Source: Haberlea rhodopensis (lineage: Eukaryota > Streptophyta > Magnoliopsida > Lamiales > Gesneriaceae). Taken from it: a stretch of 64,000 nt of DNA. The stretch lies in assembly GCA_907163345.1 (NCBI GenBank), contig CAJQUN010000417.1:186001-250000 (forward strand). The letters run 5' to 3'. This document shows, piece by piece, positions 14,201-24,951 of the stretch (its first letter is position 1; each line of letters begins with the position of its first letter). The notes under the pieces were generated by a model. That model was given only the letters and a program-made list of their open reading frames with translations, was not told the DNA's origin and did no database searches. The position numbers and the translations under genes are program-made.

Positions 14201-17200
14201 AACCACAGTCCTTTCCCAGGAGAATTTTTCAAATAACGAAGTATCCTATACACCGCATTAAGATGCTCTTCATAGGGAGAATGCATAAATTGACTAACCA
14301 TGCTTACAGAAAAAGCAATGTCCGGACGTGTGTGAGATAGATAAATTAGTTTTCCAACTAATCTTTGGTATCTTCCTGTGTCAACTGGTGTACCATCTTT
14401 TACTTCCCCAAGTTTAACATTTGTGTCAATTGGGGTATCAGCAGGTCTACACCCACTCATCCCGGTTTCTTTCAATAGATCCAATATGTATTTTCTTTGT
14501 GACACAACGATTCCTTGTTTTGATCTGGCAACTTCCATCCCTAGAAAGTATCTTAGTTGGCCTAGGTCTTTAATTTCAAATTCCAAAGCCAATTTTTGTT
14601 TCAGTCTCCCCATCTCTTCTACATCATCCCCAGTTAGGATGATACCATCAACATATACGATCACTATAGATGTCTTGTTTGAAGATTTGATAAAAAGGGT
14701 GTGATCTGATTGTCCTTGAGTGTATCCTTGACTCTTAATAAATGATGTAAATCTTTAAAACCAAGCCCTTGGAGATTGTTTGAGACCATATAGCGATTTT
14801 TTTAACTTGCATACTTTGTCTCCAAACAATTTAGTAAACCCAGGTGGAGGTTCCATATATATTTCATCTTCCAAATCTCCATTTAAGAAGGCATTTTTCA
14901 CGTCCAGTTGTTGTAATGTCCAGTCGAGATTGACAGCCACAGATAATAAGATCCGGATAGTATTTAATTTAGCAACTGGAGAAAATGTTTCGGAGTAATC
15001 AATCCCATATGTCTGAGTAAATCCTTTCGCAACCAATCGTGCCTTGTATCGTTCTAGGGATCCGTCTGAGCCATATTTAATAGTAAACACCCATTTGCAG
15101 CCAACAATAGTTTTCCCTTTAGGTAAACATACTGATTCCCATGTGGTATTCTTTTCCAGAGCCCTCATTTCCTCAAGAACAGCTTCTTTCCACTCTGGAA
15201 CTTTTAGAGCTTCATGAATATTGTTTGGAATAACCGCACTTGATGTTTTTGAGATAAAAGCACAATATGAGGGAGATAGATTTTTATACGACACAAAATT
15301 TGACAAAGGATGTTTAGTACATGTCCTGTTATTTTTCCTAAGGGCAATGGGAAGATCAAGATCATTGACTAGATTAGGTTCAGAAATATCAATATTACCT
15401 GGTAAAGGAGGATCATTGGAAATCTCATTTTGATTCTCAGGATTTAACCTCTTAGTAGATGATTGGTTATGTCTTGAGATATGGTCCTCTCGTTGTTTTG
15501 CCAGATGTTGCTTTGAGTAGACAATGCCTTTGAACCTTTTGTCAGCTATTTCTGTTTCATGTGTGATATGATTTCCTGAAGCTTTTGTGGGAATATTAGT
15601 AGTGCAAGGGACATCAATTTCAACAACAAAATCAGAACTTCCAGACTGTATCCCATCTTGATCATTTTGCTCCCCCTGAAGATGGGAATCTGTGTAATAG
15701 GATGATCCTTCAAAGAAAGTAACATCCATAGACACAAGATATTTTTTTAAAATTGGGTCGAAGCACTTATACCCTTTTTGACTATGAGGGTATCCCACAA
15801 AAATACATTTCCGTGCACGAAGGTCCAGTTTGGAACGGGACGGATCGTTATTATGAACAAATGCCACACTTCCAAAAAATTTTAAAGGGATATCCAACGC
15901 GAGTCTGGAGTTTGGAAAGTAGTTAGTAAAACAGGCGAGGGGTGTTTGAAAATTTAAGATGCGGGTGGGAACACGATTAATTAAAAAAGTGGCAGTTAAA
16001 AGAGCATCCCCCCAAAGATAGTTAGGAACTTTAGTAGTAAAGAGTAAAGCCCTAACAATCTCAAGAAGATGCTTATTTTTTCTTTCGGCCACACCATTTT
16101 GCTGAGGGGTATGGGGACAGGAACTTTGATGAATAATGCCTTCGGTAGTAAAGAACTGTCCCAACGCATTATTGAAGTACTTTTTCCCATTATCACTGCG
16201 AAAAATTTTAATCGACTTGTGAAATTGATGTTGAATCATCTGATAAAAATTAGTGAAAATACTTGCAACATCAGTTTTATCCTTTAACAAAAAAACCCAG
16301 GTAAGGCGAGTATGATCGTCAATAAATGTAATAAACCAACGTTTGCCAGAAATAGTGGGTATTCTCGCAGGACCCCAGACATCACTGTGGATTAAAGTGA
16401 ATGGTTGAGATGGTTTATAAGGTTGGGAGGAGAATATAGTACGACGATGCTTAGCAAGTTGACAAAATTCACACTGAAGATTAGAATGAATTTTATTCAA
16501 AAATAACTTTGGAAATAATGTTTTTAAATAAGTAAAATTAAGATGTCCGAGTCGATAATGCCAAAGGAAAATATCATTAGTTCTAGAAACAGACATAGAG
16601 CTAAAGCAGGTTGGTTGAGCATGCCTATCAAAGTTCGATCCAGAATGCAAGAGATATAAACCACCATCTTGCTTAGCATCCCCAATCATCATCCCCGAGG
16701 TTAAATCCTGAAATTGACAATGAGATGAATAAAATTAGCTTGACATTTGAAATCCTTAGTTACTTTGCTGATAGACAACAAATTGTAAGATAAGGAAGGA
16801 ACATGCAAAACATCATTAAGAATTAAGGATTTGGAAATAGGGACAATCCCTTTCCCGGCAACAGGAGCAAATGACCCATTAGCAAGTCTAACTTGTTGAT
16901 TTCCTGCACAAGGAATATATGTGGAAAAGAAACGCGAAGAACCAGTCATATGATCGGTTGCTCCAGAATCTAAGATCCAGGAATTACCAAAATTTGTGCA
17001 GGTCAATGCAGCGGAAGTATTTATACCTGACTGAGCAATAGAGCAAGAGGAATTATTAGGACCCAAAGATTGAAACATATTAGTCAAAAGCTCTAACTGG
17101 TCTTCTGTGAAAATGGGCTGTTGTGATTGAGAACTTGGGCCTGGGCCAGAGCTACCATTTGTGGGAAGATGCTGAGTGGATAAATTAACTGGGCCTGAAC

Positions 17201-20105
17201 CTGAATTATTAACATGCAAAGCTTTGGATTCTTCATTATTTTTAACCTCACGCCCACTTCGTCTATCATCTGTGCGCATATCGCGACCACCACGGCGCTT
17301 CCAGTTTGGAGGTTTTCCGTGGATCTTCCAGCACGTCTCGGGGTTGTGGTTCGGCCGGCGACAAACATCACACCAAAGACCCGACCGATTCCCACCTGAA
17401 TCACCAGTGAAGTTGCGCGCGGCGAGGGCAGAGGCGTCACCAGGAAAAACGCCGTATGTCGCGGGTTTGAGCATCACTAGGCGACGGGATTCTTCGCGGC
17501 GAACCTCAGAAAACACTTCACGAAGGCTGGGCAATGGTTTCCGACCGAGGAGACGTCCACGAACATCATCAAGTTCAGGATTTAAGCCTGCCAAGAAAAC
17601 AAAGAGGCGAGTACGTTCAATTTTTTGTTTGTAACGCACGGCTTCAGTGGGGCTATCCCATGCTTCATCTTCAAAGAGATCAAGTTCCTGCCACACCACA
17701 AGCAAATCATTGTAAAAGGTGGTGACAGTACGTGGACCTTGCTGCATCTTCCACATCTTGGTGGTGAGCGCATACATTTGAGAATGGTTATCAAGATCGG
17801 AGTAGGTTTCCCGGATGGCATCCCAGACATCTTTGACAGTGGGTAAGAAAAGAAATGGTTTTCCAATTGCTTGGGACATGGAATTAATTAACCAGGCAGT
17901 AACCATTGAGTTTTCAGATCTCCACTGGTTGTAACGAGGATCGTTAATGGGTGGTGGTTGTGTTTCACCAGTGAGATGGCCCAATTTTCCTTTCCCATCG
18001 ATTACCAATCGAACAGATTGTGACCATTCGAGGTAATTAGTTCCATCCAATTTATGGATAGTAATTTGAAGGGATTGGTCACTGGATGGTACGATTGGAG
18101 GAGGGTTCTCCGTGACAGAGGAGCTGCCACTGGTGGTGGAGGAAGACGCTCCATTGGTAGAGGAGGCAGTACCAACCATGGCAGCTTTAAAGTTCATGGC
18201 TCTGATACCATGTGAGTTAATGAGAGGAGGAAAGAAATCTAAATGCTTTTATATTTTAATCTCTTACTTAAACAATTACAAAGAGCCTCTTTAAATAAGA
18301 GGAGGAATAATACATAAAAGGAAATAATCTTCATAAAAGGAAAACATATAAAATCCCCAATATTAAGCCTAGTAATCTGCCTAGTAATCAATCAATCAAA
18401 TCAATCAACAATCACTATGGTTACTAGCAAGTTGTTGCATGATGTTTACTCCATTTTAATTACTTTATAATATGATGTGTTTTTCAAATATTCTGTTGCT
18501 TATTTGGCTCGCTCGCATGCTCTCTACAGATATGGATGGAAAATCCCTGAAGTATCATCTCAATTTTTTGAGATCTCAGAAGTGGATATGAGAAATGTTT
18601 TTTTGGCTTTGGCATGGATGTGGAATGGAATGTGTCATCTTATAAAGGCATTGGCTGGAGGAACAGATTGGTCTACTTTTTTAAAGGTATTCATTTAGTG
18701 AAAGTTGTTTCAAGTCTCTAAGCTGTTACATTCTTTGACCAGTTAACTAAATCCTTGCCTGTTATGCACGATAATTCACAAGATCAAGCTAAGAGCGAAG
18801 ATAAAGTCTACAAGCGTTTCACTCATGGAAGACACCGCAACAAAGATTGAGTGATTAAGATAAAAGATTTCTTTCTTATTTTATAATTTTAATCATGTTT
18901 GGATAATTGTTAGGATTGGTTTATTTTTTAGTATAGTTTTTCTAGGATTAGGATTTGGTTGATTTTATTCTTATTAGAGTTTATCTAGGATTAGGATTTT
19001 TGGGATTGAGAGTTATCAAGATAGGTTATTGGGTTGTATAAGTATGGTTGATTAATTAATAATAAGGTATTGAATTTTTGCTTAAACTCGTTGAAAACCT
19101 GGAAAGAACATGAATAAGAAACAAGAATTGTTGGAATTGAACGATCGTCCCATAACTCGATCTTGTACTCGTAACATCGCTTTTGTGTCCTATATCTGAA
19201 TGTGAATTAATGACAAATCTCTTAATCGACAATGATGATTCTATGGTCTCTAAATTCTCTGTTGCAATCTTGTACATTTTATCAATTTTTTCTTAAGTTG
19301 AGATCCTTGCATAGAATATATGTTGTTAATGTCCTTTGGTCTGGATCTGAAATCTATTTACATGCTTGCTCAGTTGAGCTTTTTTACGTTTGCTTTGTTT
19401 AGTCGCTGTTTGTGGGGCTGTGGCCTCGTGTGATCATTTTTGTGCTCATCTTGATGAGCTTTGCAAGTACTTGCGGTGCAAATTTTGGCTTCTATATTGC
19501 TTACAAACATTAAGGTGGGCATTGCCTGTTAGGCAATTTCCAGTTCCCCAAATCCCATTTGGGTGACCTAAACCTATAGCCATTCAGGGTGTGTTTACGA
19601 GCAAGCAAGCTATTATGCTATTACATAATGTGCTTCAACTTTTTGCAGGTCTCAATTTCCCTGTATGCCTGCAAATTGATCATTCCGCACTCCTTGAGCA
19701 TGGCAATTGGTGTGGGTATGAAATATTTACGGTGGTTATTACACTTTTAAGTTTAATCGTTGTGCCCATCAATATTGTTCAGATATTTTGTGAATGTTAC
19801 CTCACTCCTGTGTACATAAACCATACGACACAAACTTACAATTAGTATAAAAGTCACATGCCCACTTATCTAAATGCATGAACAAAAAAAATTATGGATC
19901 TAAAGAAGAATGCATTCAATGATATCTTATGGGCAATAAATAATTTACAGCCTTGGTTCTTGCTTTCACTCTGTGTTTCACGTACGAGCAATATGCAAAA
20001 GAAATTGACGAGATGGCTGCAGTTACGCTCAGGATTTCGAAGAAGGCCATGATATTGTTTACAAAGAAACTGCCGAAGCCCTTGACCACAATATTCTCGG
20101 TTTGA
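2260..20105 (+). CDS. 3beta-hydroxysteroid dehydrogenase/decarboxylase-like protein with C-terminal reticulon domain (12 exons, 570 aa)
   Basis: Exons are 2260-2512, 2626-2715, 2808-2941, 3039-3209, 3517-3633, 3718-3797, 5287-5485, 12071-12191, 12694-12868, 18530-18686, 19649-19709 and 19951-20105. All introns are GT..AG, the phases fit, and the sum is 1713 nt, an open frame ending in TGA. The NAD-binding GxxGxxG motif (GGRGFIG) is at residues 21-27. A 3beta-HSD-type domain runs to about residue 350, with motifs RLIYNSSAD, LRPCNVFGPG and NISDFTYVDNVAHAHIC. From about residue 389 (VADILLWRDEKKTF) a reticulon domain follows, with hydrophobic hairpins around 402-445 and 499-535. Relatives in Arabidopsis are ER proteins of about 560 aa; characterised members remove the C4 carboxyl of sterol intermediates during C4 demethylation. 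Here the usual SDR YxxxK appears as VxxxK (Val164, Lys168), so catalysis is uncertain. Intron 7 holds a gypsy element and intron 9 a copia element, both antisense. The N-terminal start is the first in-frame ATG before the Rossmann motif. Confidence 0.93.
3798..5286 (+). other. Intron 6 of gene 1, no element identified
   Basis: This is a 1.49-kb GT..AG intron. It is AT-rich with pyrimidine-rich stretches. A 72-codon open stretch on the reverse strand (4566-4784) shows no family resemblance I can name. Nothing else is supported. Confidence 0.7.
5564..5886 (-). repeat. 3' LTR of the intron 7 gypsy element
   Basis: It is a direct repeat of 10633-10962. The purine-rich stretch just internal to it (5887-5906 read on the minus strand, core GAAGAAGG) is the likely polypurine primer for plus-strand synthesis. 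Confidence 0.92.
5890..10600 (-). pseudogene. Broken gag-pol of the gypsy chromovirus
   Basis: Fragments in order on the minus strand are: gag core (10229-10014, motif WERFVEELIKR; 9891-9590), aspartic protease (9190-8804, DSGASHNF), RT (8713-7866, with KLDLKSGYHQI and the catalytic FFDD box retained), RNase H remnants (7602-7375), integrase zinc finger and core (7304-6560, the HHCC pattern visible), integrase C-terminus (6529-6203), and a chromodomain-like end (6215-5964, VLVQWKG). Several frameshifts and stops separate these; for example a TAG stands where a chromodomain TGG is expected near 5966. It cannot encode a functional polyprotein. Confidence 0.9.
9848..9970 (-). mobile_element. Poly(A)-tailed 123-bp retroinsertion (LINE 3' end or SINE-like) inside gag
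   Basis: The 15-bp word TCGAAGTGCTCTATG occurs at 9833-9847 and again at 9971-9985. Between them lies a segment beginning with eight T residues, which is a poly(A) tail on the minus strand. Removing the segment and one repeat restores a continuous gag reading (GYIEHFDGLVAQIGDI). A long target-site duplication plus a poly(A) tail is the signature of target-primed retrotransposition, so this is most likely a 5'-truncated LINE or a SINE. I do not recognise its family. Confidence 0.8.
10617..10631 (-). other. Candidate primer binding site of the gypsy element
   Basis: One base inside the 5' LTR on the minus strand the sequence reads TGGTCCGACCTGCC. The position and the leading TGG are right for a tRNA primer site. 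It is not complementary to the initiator methionine tRNA used by the other elements here. The tRNA partner is not identified. Confidence 0.5.
10633..10962 (-). repeat. 5' LTR of the intron 7 gypsy element
   Basis: It is a direct repeat of 5564-5886 with scattered substitutions and one short indel near 10790. The target-site duplication CATGC follows at 10963-10967. Confidence 0.92.
10968..12070 (+). other. Rest of intron 7 of gene 1
   Basis: AT-rich intronic DNA runs up to the acceptor TTGACACAG. No gene or clear repeat is seen. Confidence 0.6.
13492..13691 (-). repeat. 3' LTR of the young copia element
   Basis: It is a 200-bp direct repeat of 18211-18410. The adjacent internal sequence read on the minus strand is TTGAGGGGGAG (13692-13702), a polypurine tract. 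Confidence 0.96.
13699..18197 (-). pseudogene. Copia gag-pol polyprotein, three visible lesions
   Basis: Translation starts at 18197, immediately after the primer site. Gag occupies the first 300 or so residues, with a CX2CX4HX4C zinc knuckle in WCDVCRRPNHNPETCWKIHG. The protease motif LDSGATDHM follows. Integrase has the zinc-finger segment HYRLGHLN..CEFCQLAK and a core with HTPQQNGVAERKN. RT and RNase H end with the usual ADILTKGL. Three lesions are seen: a one-base deletion near 16719-16730 shifts the frame before integrase; a TAA at 14755-14757 interrupts RT; and the RT active site reads YVDG instead of YVDD near 14644-14655. Everything else is open, which agrees with the young LTRs. This copy cannot supply its own RT. 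Confidence 0.93.
18195..18210 (-). other. Primer binding site, initiator methionine tRNA
   Basis: Read on the minus strand directly after the 5' LTR: TGGTATCAGAGCCATG. This is the standard plant copia primer site, complementary to the 3' end of initiator tRNA-Met. The gag ATG lies at its end. Confidence 0.95.
18211..18410 (-). repeat. 5' LTR of the young copia element
   Basis: Near-identical to 13492-13691. The target-site duplication ATCAC follows. Confidence 0.96.
18770..19175 (+). repeat. Probable LTR-retrotransposon remnant in intron 10
   Basis: The stretch reads like the 3' end of a plant retroelement. A short basic open segment ending at 18850 (VYKRFTHGRHRNKD then stop) precedes an AT-rich region with repeated CTAGGATTAGGATTT words, and then sequence that resembles an LTR 3' half ending near CTCGTAACA. 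No second LTR or target-site duplication was found, so this is tentative. Confidence 0.35.
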
Positions 20106-21099
20106 GTGCCTTTGGCGGAGACTTAGCCTTTCAAAAATACTTGGTTAGACGGGCATTATCATTACGATCATTCAACTCGCTTTGTAACATATTTCCTACG
20201 TATTCTTATGAAACTGAATGATATACCATGTACGTGGTAAAAGGGCTTGGAACCATTGTTGGGACCATTTTGATTGCATGAGAAACAAAGGTGCTAAATC
20301 AATTAAATCTCCAAAACTATGGAAATGTGATCAGGTCCCTACATTAAATTGTTCAGTCATATATATTTAGATAAGGTACATTTGATATGATATAGAGTAA
20401 GACCTGAATTTTTTAACTTTTTCCGTATCATGTGAAATAAAATAAATGTAATCACATTCAAACTTCATGGGGCAGATGAGAGTAACCATCTCATTGTGTT
20501 TTTTCTTTTTGTGCATTCACGCACAATTTAATAGTTTTTTTACAAATTATATCCATTATACGCTAATTTCGTGGTATTGATGGTAGTATGTTTTTGAATT
20601 CCAAAAAATTGGACAAAATTGGCTATCATTAATTGAATACCACATGTTTTATAGATTGATGTAACAATCACATAGCCAATAGTTGACTTGTAGATTACCT
20701 ACTCTAACACCTAAAGGCTAATACACAATATCAAAGTTGTTTGAAATGGTTTAACAATAATGCAACAACCGTTAAATTTATGTCATAACTTTGGTTTTGG
20801 ATGTGATCCTACGAGGAAGAATTCGCGACTGATGATGAAGTATGAGGGAATTATTATAAGGCGTGAGAATTAGTTATAACACCTGTTAATTTTGTTCTTT
20901 GTCAGTCATGCCTAGATATTAACATTATCGGATAAACACTTTAAAGATTATGAAAATTTGAGAATTGTGCTACGAATGTAACTACTATAATAGAAAACTA
21001 CTTAACTGGACTAGGAGAAGGCATTGATGGGAGAACATTGGAGATGAGAAAAGTGGGGCACTAATTTATTAGATGATTATGTGTTTGATTGCAACAGTG
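20106..21099. other. 3' flank of gene 1, no gene seen
   Basis: AT-rich DNA follows the TGA. It should contain the 3' UTR and polyadenylation region of gene 1; an AATAAA occurs near 20440, but its use cannot be judged. Nothing else is supported. Confidence 0.5.
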
Positions 21100-21490
21100 G
21101 TGAATTAATGCAAAGTCAATCAGCCTCCATTTCCGAGGCCTCTATTCCAGTATTACCCTCTCAGTCCACGAGTTTAGAGGGTCCCACCAGCAACTAGAAA
21201 ATGAAATAGGACCGATTTTCAAGCAAAATCAAGCATATTCAAAACTAACGACCCATATCTCATACATAGGCTCATTAACACTCTTGAGAAGGTAGCTTCT
21301 AAGATGAAATCAATTGACTTTGTCGAAGATAGTTGTTGGGAAGCTATCCAGGATGTTTCCTTGGATAAACGTATTTGGTATAAGATACTTGAGTTGCTTA
21401 ATATCAGATCAAAGAAGATTGATTACTTGAAATGACAATCGAAGAGCGCTTGGATGGATAGACTATAAATTGAACGAATGAATAATTTTT
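21100..21490 (+). pseudogene. Possible Myb/SANT-like transposon ORF1 remnant
   Basis: Conceptual translation around 21300-21470 gives KSIDFVEDSCWEAIQDV, then RIWYKILELLNIRSKKIDYL, then a shifted MTIEERL. This resembles the C-terminal part of plant Myb/SANT-like proteins encoded beside PIF/Harbinger transposases. The frame is broken by at least one indel and a stop. No transposase or inverted repeats were seen nearby. The family call rests on recalled sequence resemblance. Confidence 0.35.
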
Positions 21491-22189
21491 GGGCAAATGA
21501 CCAGTAATGAATTCTATTGTGTTAAAAAATTTATTTGTATTATTTTGAATTGTTTTAGATTATTGAACTAGTATGAATTTATTAGCTTTTGGATTATTTC
21601 TAATTCTACAAGTTTAGGTTGTTTATTGAAAACATCTTGTTTTGGTTATTTCAAAATACCTTAATATTTTCACCAACAACCCACCGATTTTTTGTAGAAA
21701 CTTTCATCCACTGACGCTGCTGCCGGAGCTTCACTCACCAACAACCCACGATTTTGTAAGAAACTTTCTTTGTATATTTCTGCATATTTTATAGTGTATT
21801 TTGTAATGTAATAAAATGAGCGGTTCCACGCTTTCAAAAGATAGGTGAAAAGATAAATAATAGCAATACATTTTGCGTGTTTCTGCACTTTATTGGCATC
21901 GTTTAGGTTATTTTTGTTTTTATTATAACTAACCAACACCATTTTCGTATATTTTAAAAGATAAAAACAAATAACAATAGACAGACACTTGTGGTGGATA
22001 TAAACAAAACATAATGTGTTTGTTTTTTATTTTGATATTGAGGTGTTCCTGTGGTAAAGACATCATTTTAATTGATATTATTATTTTAATTAAAATGAGC
22101 AATTTTAATTAAAAATATAGTATATTTATATTACTTTTGCTAAATATTACCAGTTTTTCAGGGCACTACTTGCATCTATGTTTGACATG

Positions 22190-24339
22190 TGTGTTACACT
22201 GTCACAAATTATAGAATAACGGCTTAAATATTCGTCGAAATTCGCCGAAATACGACAAGGTCAATGTTATTAAAAAGATACTACAACTTTCATGTTTTGA
22301 GTTTTTGCCGAAGACTACCGGAAGAATGTGAAAATTAATTTGAAGTGTCATACGTACTAAAATTTTAGCACGTACATGTCTTGATAGATTAGGCATAAAT
22401 TTCTCATCCAATATCTGAATCAAGTGATTCCAAAGCCAAATGAAATCTAAGATATATACCTACAACTTTCATTTAGATCAATTTTGTTAATTCGACCAAT
22501 TTGATATCCGAAGAATTTCGAAATATTGAATTTATTTTACAATAATGTCATTTTTGTAATTTCGAATTTTGTAAAAAAAATTAGAAAAAAAAAATTTATT
22601 TAAGCTAACCGACTCAAATTTGAAATATATGTATGCTTGAAACTCACGCACGCACACACAATCAGAAACACATGCACACACACTCAAACAGAGAAGAGAG
22701 AATGAGAAAGTGGTTTCGAGTTTTCTTTGATTTTTGGACTCCGTAACATCGTTGAAACTTCAAATAAATTATTTATTCGAAATCCTTGAGTTACTATATT
22801 CAAGTTGAGGTAGTTCTCTAGAGTTTTCTTGTATTTGTGAAAAGGCTAAATTTGTAGTATTGCTAGAAAATGATGAAATTAATATATGTAATAGATTAGA
22901 CGATGATAAAACAATATTTGACAAGAAATTTGAGATTATGTTGTAATTTTGGTTTTATACGAATTTTAATGTGTTCGACAAACTCTATAATTTAATGTTA
23001 TGACTAGAATTCAATAAATTTCAAGTAATTGATGCATAAAATGAGTTACTAGAATTTTAAATGATAATATAATTATCCTATTAACGATATGATGGAACAA
23101 ATTGCTTAAATAAATTAATACATTTAGATAGGTAATAATAAATGAATTTTGATTAGTTGTTGAAATAAATATTTGAATTGTGTAGATTGACTATCTACTA
23201 TCTAGGGATCGAGCGACATTAACTAGTGAAAGGTAAGTAAAAATCCACCTGCAACTACAATGCATGAACATATTATTATTTGTGGTATTAGTTGTGATAT
23301 GAATATTGAATAAATGTGCTATCAGATATGTTATGCATTATTTGATATGTTTAATTGAATTGATTATTCATATGAGCATAAAACATGAGCATATTTGTTA
23401 TCTGACATGCACGACATTATTTTGAGAAAATGAAATATTTTGTTGACCACTGCTAGGACACCGAGGTTTGCGAGGCAGACTTATATGATATGTTGAGTAC
23501 AACAGTGGGATACTCCTCAGAGGATTAAAAGGGTTGGGGGGGGGGGGGGGGGGGTGGTCCACTTGCTGGTATTATTCTTTTGATTGATGCTGTGGGTGTG
23601 ATACTTCTCTGGTGACCGCATGTGTTGTTTGGCGATGTGCCTCTGGTGGTCACGTGAGGATGGACCATTCGACTATATCGATACACTATATTTGTTGTGT
23701 GCTTATGGTTGTGTGCCTATTGATATTGTTAAGAACTCTGTTCCGGTGCATAGTAGCTGGGTCAAGGGCCCATGAAAAATATGATTCTGAATACAATGTT
23801 ATATATTTTCGAGTATGTATTTTGGTATAAATGTTATTGATGTCTCATATCATTTTCATAGCATGCATGATTTTTATTTATCGGGCGTTAGCTCACGTAG
23901 TTCATGCATTGTAGGTGAGCATGATGATGCCTGATATCTAGACTTACTGAGCAGGATGATGCGCTACTACGGAATTTGAGAGATATGTGTACATGGATGA
24001 CGACCTGCTGGGCTATGTGGTTATCTTATTTTGGTTTTTGATTTTGTAGATTTATCCTTTGAGATTCATATGGTTTTTCTTGGGTTATTTTGTTAACTTT
24101 TGACCAATAAGTCTTCAGAACTATCTTTTGAAAACTTTACTTTGATAAAAAGAAAATGGTATGTAAATAATATGATTGTTGCTCATATTTATGATGGTGT
24201 TTCTGGTGATATGGATGTTTAGATGTATTGAGATTGTTGTTGTGTCTCAAGATGTTATACAAATAGAGGAAATGCCGCCGAAATTTTTATATGTATTTAC
24301 ATACTGACTACTGTATAGTCTCACAAATGGGGTGCGACA
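22190..24339 (+). repeat. Probable solo LTR of a long-LTR gypsy family
   Basis: The architecture matches the other long LTRs here: a TGTGTTACAC start, a CA-rich microsatellite (22648-22690), a late GTTAGCTCAC segment (23886-23898), then ATGCCGCCGAAATTTTTA and a terminal GTGCGACA. The tail resembles ATGCCGAAATTTTTAGGG near the end of the 26-40 kb LTRs. No primer site follows and no matching target-site duplication was found at either end, so the borders are approximate. A run of 19 G lies at 23536-23554. Confidence 0.45.
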
Positions 24340-24480
24340 CCATATGTATATTATAAAAACATCATTTTGTTTTCGATGTGAAAATGACGTTCTTTATCGC
24401 GTGCATCAAATTGTTTAGTTGATAAAGGTTAATTGTGGCACTTGTTTCCTATTTAATCAATAACAAGGCAATATTGGAAT

Positions 24481-24712
24481 TAAATTTTGAATGAGGAATA
24501 TGTAAACCTAAATTGATATTATTACATCAATGTTCAAGTTAATAAATTCAGATGGTAGAGTCAGATTGAAACCAATGTTAGTTTTCATTGATTGTTTAAA
24601 TTTTGAATGAGGAATATGTAAACATAAATTGATATTATTACATCAATGTACAAGTTAATAAATTCAGATGGTAGAGTCAGATTGAAACCAATGTTAGTTT
24701 TCATTGATTGTT
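24481..24712. repeat. Tandem duplication, 2 x 116 bp
   Basis: 24481-24596 and 24597-24712 are near-identical (two or three differences), with the first bases of a third copy at 24713. It lies just 3' of the DUF936 gene. The near identity suggests a recent duplication. Confidence 0.93.
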
Positions 24713-24951
24713 TAAATTTTGATTGCAATAATTTTATTTTAAACTTGGTATAAAAAGAAAAAAAAACAAGACAAAATAAAAATTAATATACATCACTGTT
24801 CCATTCATTCATTGTAGGCTCTCTGTGAATTTATCAAATGCCAGCCTCAATCAATATGCTACTCATCTATATCTCAACCCACTAATAAATTAATTATATA
24901 ATGAGAGCTTTTTTAGACACTTAAAAGATTAAATTAAATTTAATGGTGCCA

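Larger units (their letters stand above)
13492..18410 (-). mobile_element. Young Ty1/copia retrotransposon in intron 9 of gene 1
   Basis: The element is 4919 bp with two 200-bp LTRs (13492-13691 and 18211-18410) that begin TGTTG and end CTCACA on the minus strand. The target-site duplication ATCAC lies at 13487-13491 and 18411-18415. The LTRs differ at a single position by hand comparison (G against T near 13520 and 18239), so insertion is recent. A primer site and a polypurine tract are both present. Domain order gag, protease, integrase, RT, RNase H is Ty1/copia. Length and short LTRs fit the Ale/Retrofit group (inference). It lies antisense to the host gene. Confidence 0.97.

Noticed and set aside
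19402..19515. Exon-like open segment (SLFVGLWPRVIIFVLI...) before exon 11 of gene 1
   Set aside because: It has an AG before and a stop at its end and looks hydrophobic, but the reticulon domain is completed correctly by 19649-19709 plus 19951-20105, and using this segment would end the protein early. It could at most be an alternative exon.
23536..23554. Run of 19 G residues
   Set aside because: A homopolymer in a probable solo LTR. It could form a G-quadruplex but may equally be a sequencing or assembly artefact; no supporting context.
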